Origin: Solirubrobacterales bacterium
GTDB lineage: Bacteria; Actinomycetota; Thermoleophilia; Solirubrobacterales; Solirubrobacteraceae
Length of the DNA stretch: 11,257 nt
Direction of reading: 5' to 3'
NCBI GenBank assembly: GCA_013695395.1
Contig: JACDAP010000161.1
Coordinates: 1 to 11,257, forward strand
Numbering within the stretch: the first letter of the stretch is position 1; every line of letters starts with the position of its first letter. The notes under the pieces were generated by a model. The model saw only the letters and a list, made by a program, of their open reading frames with translations. It made no database searches and was not told where the DNA came from. A program made the translations under genes and the position numbers. Below are positions 6,347 to 11,257 of this stretch, in pieces.

Positions 6347-7297
6347 ATGGAGCCGCTCGCCTTCACCCCCCTGTTCATGGAACGCGTCTGGGGCGGCAGG
6401 GCCCTCGAGGCGTTCGGCAAGCCGCTGCCCGAGGGTGCGGTGATCGGGGAGTCCTGGGAGGTCGTCGACCGCCCGGAGGCGCAGAGCGTCCTGGCCTCCG
6501 GCCCGCTGGCGGGCACCGACCTGCACACGCTCTGGAGCGGTCCGGACCGGGAGCGAATCTTCGGCGCCCGCGCCCACGGGGCGGGGGACCGCTTCCCGAT
6601 CCTCGTCAAGCTGCTCGACGCCCGCGACACCCTCTCGGTCCAGGTCCACCCCCCCACGCACCGGGCCGAGGAGCTCGGGGGCGAGCCGAAGAACGAGCTG
6701 TGGTACCTGGCCGGGGCGACCGAGGACGCGCACCTCTTCGCAGGGCTGCGCTCCGGTGTCACCCGAGAGAGCTTCTCCGCGGCGCTCGAGGCGGGCGAGG
6801 ACGTCTCGGAGATGCTCCACCGGCTCCCGGTCGCCGCGGGCGACGCGCTCTTCATCCCTTCCGGACGCGTCCACGCCATCGGCGCGGGCTGCCTGATCGT
6901 CGAGATCCAGCAGAACTCCGACACGACCTACCGGGTCTTCGACTTCGACCGTCCCGGCCTCGACGGGGCGATCCGCGAGCTCCACGTCCCGCAGTCGCTC
7001 ACCTCGATCGACTTCGAGGACGTCGAGCCGGCGCTGCGCCCGCCGGGAGACGGGGTCGTGGAGAGCAACGCGTTCTTCGCGGTCACGCGGCTCACGCTGT
7101 CCGACGAGCCGATCGACGTCACGGTCCCGGGGGAGTGCGCGCTCGTGGCGGTGCTGTGCGGGGAGGCGAGCTGCGGGAGCGAGCGCTTCGGCCCCGGCGC
7201 CTTCTTCCTCGTCCCCGCGAACGGCGAGCTGCCCGTCGGCGGCCCCTGCGAGATCCTGGTGACCGAACTGCCGTCGCCGGTGAACCGGGGGGTGTGA
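6347..7297 (+). CDS. manA: Class I mannose-6-phosphate isomerase
   Basis: This cytoplasmic zinc enzyme interconverts fructose 6-phosphate and mannose 6-phosphate, feeding GDP-mannose, mannosylated glycans and glycolipids (EC 5.3.1.8). The 316 residues match the short Bacillus-type ManA of about 315 residues. The opening FTPLFMERVWGGRAL is typical. The zinc ligands are visible: VQVHP (Gln99, His101), GEPKNELWY (Glu117) and IPSGRVHAIGAG (His176). The active-site Arg of TTYRVFDFDR is Arg196. A C-terminal cupin-like domain runs from about 235 to 316 and ends in SPVNRGV. The ATG at 6347 fits the family N-terminus. The gene faces pntB, and its stop codon is embedded in the base of the palindrome that separates them. 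No other mannose-metabolism gene is nearby, so pathway context comes from the family alone. Confidence 0.95.
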   Translation: MEPLAFTPLFMERVWGGRALEAFGKPLPEGAVIGESWEVVDRPEAQSVLASGPLAGTDLHTLWSGPDRERIFGARAHGAGDRFPILVKLLDARDTLSVQVHPPTHRAEELGGEPKNELWYLAGATEDAHLFAGLRSGVTRESFSAALEAGEDVSEMLHRLPVAAGDALFIPSGRVHAIGAGCLIVEIQQNSDTTYRVFDFDRPGLDGAIRELHVPQSLTSIDFEDVEPALRPPGDGVVESNAFFAVTRLTLSDEPIDVTVPGECALVAVLCGEASCGSERFGPGAFFLVPANGELPVGGPCEILVTELPSPVNRGV

Positions 7298-7338
7298 GTC
7301 AGAGAGCTCCCATAGGGAGCCCTGAGACCCACACCCCC
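7288..7338. terminator. Long imperfect palindrome, probable bidirectional terminator
   Basis: Outer arms GGGGGTGTG (7288-7296) and CACACCCCC (7330-7338) are exact complements. Next, GTC (7298-7300) can pair with GAC (7326-7328) across an A/C mismatch. The core is GCTCCC-ATA-GGGAGC (7306-7320). The structure overlaps the last 9 bases of manA up to TG of its stop, and ends 5 nt from the pntB stop. It reads as a stable hairpin in either direction, which fits shared termination of two convergent transcripts. There is no T tract on either side. Confidence 0.7.
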
Positions 7339-7343
7339 AAGGC

Positions 7344-8752
<1,409 letters not shown>

Positions 8753-8756
<4 letters not shown>

Positions 8757-9115
8757 TTCGACACCTCCGGCTCGTCGGCCTCGACGAGCTCCTTGGGCTT
8801 CTGCTTGAACATCTCGAGCATCCGGTCGGTCACGACGAAGCCGCCGACGACGTTGATCGCGCCGAAGAGCAGCGCCACGAAGAGGATGATCTGGGTCCCC
8901 GTCCCGAGGTCGGCGCCTTCGGCCAGCAGCAGCAGGCCGCCGAGCACGACAATCCCGTGGATCGCATTCGTGCCGGACATCAGCGGCGTGTGCAGCGTGT
9001 TCGGGACCTTCGAGATGACGGCGTAGCCGACGAAGCCCGAGAGCACGAGGATGATCAGGTTCTGGACGAGCAGGCTGGCGGTCGCCGTTTCGCTGGCGGC
9101 GGCGATCAGGGTCAT
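8753..9115 (-). CDS. pntAB: NAD(P) transhydrogenase, small membrane alpha-2 subunit
   Basis: The protein has 120 residues and is the separate membrane part of the alpha subunit found in split transhydrogenases (Rhodospirillum/Thermus layout). Three membrane segments are visible: LVQNLIILVLSGFVGYAVI (16-34), IHGIVVLGGLLLL (52-64) and IILFVALLFGAINVVGGFVV (76-95). The family motif VPNTLHTPLMSGTNAIHG (37-54) contains His53, which probably corresponds to the alpha-2 proton-pathway histidine described in Thermus. The C-terminus is charged and cytoplasmic. Start and stop overlap both neighbours (ATGA with pntAA, GTGA with pntB), and AGGAGG lies 7 nt before the ATG, so translation is coupled in a single operon. 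Confidence 0.95.
8763..8768 (-). promoter_or_regulatory. Shine-Dalgarno GGAGGT of pntB
   Basis: GGAGGT inside the end of pntAB lies 6 nt before the GTG at 8756. It decides the pntB start in favour of 8756, because no comparable site precedes any upstream in-frame codon I examined. Confidence 0.75.
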
Positions 9116-10230
9116 GCGGTGGCCTCCTGGGTCTGCTTGGCGCGCTCGTGGACGATCTCGCCGTCACGGGTGACGGCCGCCCCGGCGATGATCTCGTCGT
9201 CCCAGTCGAGGGCGAGCTCGCCCTCCTCGCCGAGCATCAGCTCCACCAGGGCCGAGACGTTGCGCGCGTAGAGCTGGCTGGAGTGCTCGGGCATGTCGGC
9301 CGGGAGGTTCAGCGGCGAGACGATCGTCACATCGTGGACGACCGTGGTCTCCCCCGGTGTGGTCAGCTCGCAGTTGCCGCCCGTCTCCCCTGCGAGGTCG
9401 ACGATGACCGAGCCGGGCTTCATGCCCTCGACCGCAGCCGCGGTCACCAGGCGGGGCGCGGCGCGGCCGGGGACCAGGGCGGTGGTGATGACGACGTCGA
9501 AGCCCTTGGTCGCCTCGGTCAGCGCCTCCTGCTGCTGCTCGCGCTCCTCCTCAGTGAGCTCGCGGGCGTAGCCGCCCTCGCCGCTGGCGTCGATCCCGAG
9601 GTCGAGCCACTTGGCGCCGAGCGACTCGACCTGCTCGACCGTCTCCGGGCGCACGTCGTAACCGGTGGTCTGCGCGCCGAGGCGGCGGGCGGTCGCGAGA
9701 GCCTGCAGGCCCGCGACGCCGATGCCGAGCACGAGCACCTTGGCCGGCGGGATCGTGCCCGCGGCGGTCATCAGCATCGGGAAAAAGCGCGTGGAGTGCT
9801 CGGCCCCGGTGAGGACCGCCTTGTAGCCCATGACGTTCGACTGGCTGGAGAGCGCGTCCATCGCCTGGGCGCGGGAGATCCGCGGGATCGCCTCCATCGC
9901 GAAGGCCGTGGCGCCCTTGTCGCGCAGCGCGGGGATCGTCTCCCCCTTGGTGAGCGGGGCGAGGAACCCGATGAGCACGGAGCCGTCGGCCAGCTTGGCG
10001 ATCTCCTCCGGGCTCGGCGGCGCGACCTTGACGACCACCTCGGCCCCCCACGGGTCACCGAGCTCGGCCCCCGCCGCTTCGTAGAGGCCATCGGGAATGA
10101 GGGCCTGCTCACCGGCACCGGGCTCGACGACGACGTCGACCCCCTTGGCCTTGAGCTTCTTGACGACCTCCGGGACGAGCGCGACGCGGCGCTCATCAGG
10201 GGCGGTCTCCTTCGGGACTCCGAGACGCAT
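9112..10230 (-). CDS. pntAA: NAD(P) transhydrogenase, NAD(H)-binding alpha-1 subunit
   Basis: This is the soluble dI subunit, which binds NAD(H) and hands hydride to NADP on PntB. It has 372 residues, close to the ~380 of Rhodospirillum PntAA. It opens with MRLGVPKETAPDERRVALVP, the standard alanine dehydrogenase/PntA N-terminus, which fixes the ATG at 10230. A GTG at 10284 would add 18 uncharacteristic residues. The RQD loop contacting dIII is intact (Arg117, Gln122, Asp125 within PRISRAQAMDALSSQ). The NAD Rossmann motif LGIGVAGLQA (168-177) ends with the adenosine-ribose Asp192 of GYDVRP. An Asp/Gly-rich block at 274-287 and SPLNLPADMPEHSSQLYARN (305-324) follow. It is first in the pnt operon, overlaps pntAB by ATGA, and diverges from an exported-protein gene. 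Confidence 0.96.
   Translation of the reverse strand: MRLGVPKETAPDERRVALVPEVVKKLKAKGVDVVVEPGAGEQALIPDGLYEAAGAELGDPWGAEVVVKVAPPSPEEIAKLADGSVLIGFLAPLTKGETIPALRDKGATAFAMEAIPRISRAQAMDALSSQSNVMGYKAVLTGAEHSTRFFPMLMTAAGTIPPAKVLVLGIGVAGLQALATARRLGAQTTGYDVRPETVEQVESLGAKWLDLGIDASGEGGYARELTEEEREQQQEALTEATKGFDVVITTALVPGRAAPRLVTAAAVEGMKPGSVIVDLAGETGGNCELTTPGETTVVHDVTIVSPLNLPADMPEHSSQLYARNVSALVELMLGEEGELALDWDDEIIAGAAVTRDGEIVHERAKQTQEATA
9123..9128 (-). promoter_or_regulatory. Shine-Dalgarno AGGAGG of pntAB
   Basis: AGGAGG near the end of pntAA lies 7 nt before the pntAB ATG at 9115. It is a perfect anti-16S match at ideal spacing. Unlike the first genes of the transcripts here, this internal gene relies on a ribosome binding site. 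Confidence 0.75.
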
Positions 10231-10241
10231 GAAGGCGAGGG

Positions 10242-10247
10242 AACCTA
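10242..10247 (-). promoter_or_regulatory. Candidate -10 (TAGGTT) for the pnt operon
   Basis: TAGGTT on the minus strand is 11 nt from the pntAA ATG, so a start 6-9 nt downstream would leave a leader of only a few bases. No Shine-Dalgarno sequence precedes pntAA. No -35 consensus is seen. It lies inside the optional upstream extension of the pntAA frame, which argues further for the 10230 start. Confidence 0.35.
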
Positions 10248-10308
10248 TTGCATCTTCCGGGGTTACCGCCGTGCGGTGGTGCACGGTTCGGTGCCGCGTT
10301 CCTTCCGG

Positions 10309-10336
10309 TTGACAGCGTCATTCATACGATTTTGAT
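10309..10336 (+). promoter_or_regulatory. Candidate sigma-70-type promoter for the exported protein
   Basis: TTGACA (10309-10314) is a perfect -35 hexamer. TTTGAT (10331-10336) follows after a 16-bp spacer, and TACGAT (10325-10330) is a better-looking -10 but too close to this -35. This locally AT-rich island is the only one in the divergent region. A start just downstream would give a leader of roughly 100 nt. Confidence 0.45.
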
Positions 10337-10381
10337 CCCTGCGACCGGCAGCTTCCGGATCGGCACACAGACGTGCGTCGG

Positions 10382-10423
10382 GGCCGCCGGGGGGCGGCCT
10401 TACACCGCGCCACCCACGGCGCG
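10382..10423 (+). promoter_or_regulatory. Two tandem hairpins in the 5' leader of the exported-protein gene
   Basis: GGCCGCC-GGGG-GGCGGCC (10382-10399) is a perfect 7-bp GC stem with a 4-nt loop. CGCGCC-ACCCAC-GGCGCG (10406-10423) is a perfect 6-bp stem with a 6-nt loop. Both lie between the candidate promoter and the ribosome binding site (AAGGGG, 10433-10438). I do not recognise a known riboswitch. Leader structure, RNA stability or attenuation are possible. Chance pairing in GC-rich DNA cannot be excluded. Confidence 0.4.
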
Positions 10424-10443
10424 TCTCACCACAAGGGGAAGTC

Positions 10444-11257
10444 ATGACTCATCCGAACGCCGGGAGTACGCTCGCCGTCACCGTCGGCCTGCTCGCGCTC
10501 ACCGCCCTCGCCCCGTCGGCCGCCTCGGCCGCGGGGCCGGACTGGACCTGCCGGGCCAGCGCCGCCTACCTCGAGGCGGAACCGTTGCTCGGCGACGTGC
10601 GTGTCGAGCCGATCAGCGCCAACGGGATCGCGAGCGTCGCGAACCCGGATCGCGCGCGGTGCAGCACGCAGGACGCCGGCATCCCGGACATCACGCTGCC
10701 GCCGGGGCCGCTCGCGCCTCCCGGGCAGATCGCGGTCCGCGCCGCCTTCGCCAAGACGAAGATCACGCCGGAGACGGGACCGAGGAGCACCCAGTCCATC
10801 AGCGCGCAGGGCGGCGTGACGCGATCGGTCGACATCAACCTCGGTCCGAACGTCATCCGCGTGGAGGCCGACCTCGTCGAGTCCGCCGCGGAGGGCGCCT
10901 GCGTGGCCGGCTCGCCCGTCCTGGCCGGCACGAGCCGCGTGGTCGGCCTGCGGATCAACGGGAACTCGATCGACGTGCCCGACGACGGGAGCGAGCCGAC
11001 GGTGCTCAACCTGCTGCCGCTCGTCCGCATCGCGCTCAACGACCAGGATCGCTCCGGGACGGCGACAAGCTCGACGCAGTCGCTGACGCGGCGGGCGCTC
11101 GACATCCAGGTGCTGGGCCTTCTGGGCCGCCCAACGATCCATGCGGTGGTGGGCGAGAGCGTCGTCGGCCGCTCCGGGGCCGTCTGCGAGGACACCGGCG
11201 GAGCGACGGGCCCGACGGGCCCGGGCGGCGCGACCGGCTCGACCGGCTCGACCGGAC
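10444..11257 (+). CDS. Exported choice-of-anchor-like protein entering a collagen-like repeat, 3' end outside window
   Basis: 271 residues are visible. A signal peptide is clear: a short N-region, a hydrophobic core (LAVTVGLLALTALA, 10-23) and a probable ASA cleavage site at 27-29. The mature part (30-250) is beta-rich with four cysteines (36, 73, 153, 248) that could form two disulfides. Blocks such as LRINGNSIDVPDDG (169-182), VRIALNDQD (194-202) and RALDIQVLGLLG (217-228) resemble actinobacterial choice-of-anchor P exported proteins. From residue 253 it becomes Gly-X-Y triplets (GAT GPT GPG GAT GST GST G) and continues past the window end. The ATG at 10444 is supported by AAGGGG 5 nt upstream. 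It diverges from the pnt operon. Probably a surface or extracellular filament-like protein; its function is unknown. Confidence 0.75.
   Translation, partial: MTHPNAGSTLAVTVGLLALTALAPSAASAAGPDWTCRASAAYLEAEPLLGDVRVEPISANGIASVANPDRARCSTQDAGIPDITLPPGPLAPPGQIAVRAAFAKTKITPETGPRSTQSISAQGGVTRSVDINLGPNVIRVEADLVESAAEGACVAGSPVLAGTSRVVGLRINGNSIDVPDDGSEPTVLNLLPLVRIALNDQDRSGTATSSTQSLTRRALDIQVLGLLGRPTIHAVVGESVVGRSGAVCEDTGGATGPTGPGGATGSTGSTG
11232..11257 (+). repeat. 9-bp tandem repeat encoding Gly-Ser-Thr triplets
   Basis: The unit GACCGGCTC occurs twice in tandem (11232-11249), and a third partial copy starts at 11250. It encodes the end of the visible collagen-like tract. Whole multiples of 9 bp keep the reading frame, so copy number could vary without breaking the protein. 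The array is cut by the window edge. Confidence 0.6.

Noticed and set aside
8757..9167. Upstream extension of the pntB frame to 9167
   Set aside because: The extension would cover all of pntAB and translates to an Arg/Pro-rich stretch. GGAGGT and the GTGA overlap support the GTG at 8756.
10231..10284. Upstream GTG start for pntAA at 10284
   Set aside because: The added 18 residues are not family-like, while MRLGVPKE at 10230 is the standard N-terminus. The candidate -10 also lies inside the extension.

Overview
This is a strongly GC-rich window of ordinary bacterial chromosome with tightly packed genes. Several things point to a high-GC actinobacterium, most plausibly the Thermoleophilia (Solirubrobacterales/Conexibacter-like): the codon use with long antisense shadow frames, a three-gene pntAA-pntAB-pntB transhydrogenase, large secreted beta-rich/PKD proteins and a choice-of-anchor/collagen-like exported protein. 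The lineage call is an inference from gene content. I see no tRNA, rRNA, CRISPR array, insertion sequence, phage gene or att-like repeat, and no gene-free stretch longer than about 215 bases.

Layout. (1) Positions 1-5179 are all on the minus strand. In the direction of transcription they are glpD (FAD glycerol-3-phosphate dehydrogenase), a hairpin terminator, a 633-residue secreted protein with a C-terminal PKD-like domain, a RibD-C/DHFR-fold reductase, and a dihydropteroate synthase-like gene (folP). folP overlaps the reductase by GTGA and runs off the left edge. (2) A 43-bp divergent spacer separates glpD from a plus-strand extended SDR (thioester-reductase/acyl-CoA-reductase-like) at 5223. 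It is followed by class I mannose-6-phosphate isomerase (manA) at 6347. (3) A long imperfect palindrome separates manA from the convergent minus-strand pntAA-pntAB-pntB operon (10230 to 7344), whose genes overlap by ATGA and GTGA. (4) A 213-bp divergent region with a structured leader precedes a plus-strand exported protein. That protein turns into a Gly-X-Thr/Pro collagen-like tract as the window ends.

Function. The genes are mostly central metabolism: glycerol phosphate oxidation into the respiratory chain, proton-driven NADPH supply, hexose-phosphate supply for glycans, and a folate-type pair. Two exported proteins of unknown role lie among them. No dedicated defence or biosynthetic cluster is apparent.

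Three things deserve a second look. First, the folP-like protein has lost the Thr-Arg of DHPS loop 2 and the Arg of the SRK motif, and it is translationally coupled to a DHFR-fold reductase. Second, a TAGNNT hexamer lies 7-11 nt upstream of the start codon of all five cytoplasmic genes that begin a putative transcript, which suggests leaderless transcription. By contrast, the downstream pnt genes carry strong Shine-Dalgarno sequences. Third, the glpD/SDR promoters are packed face to face within 43 bp.
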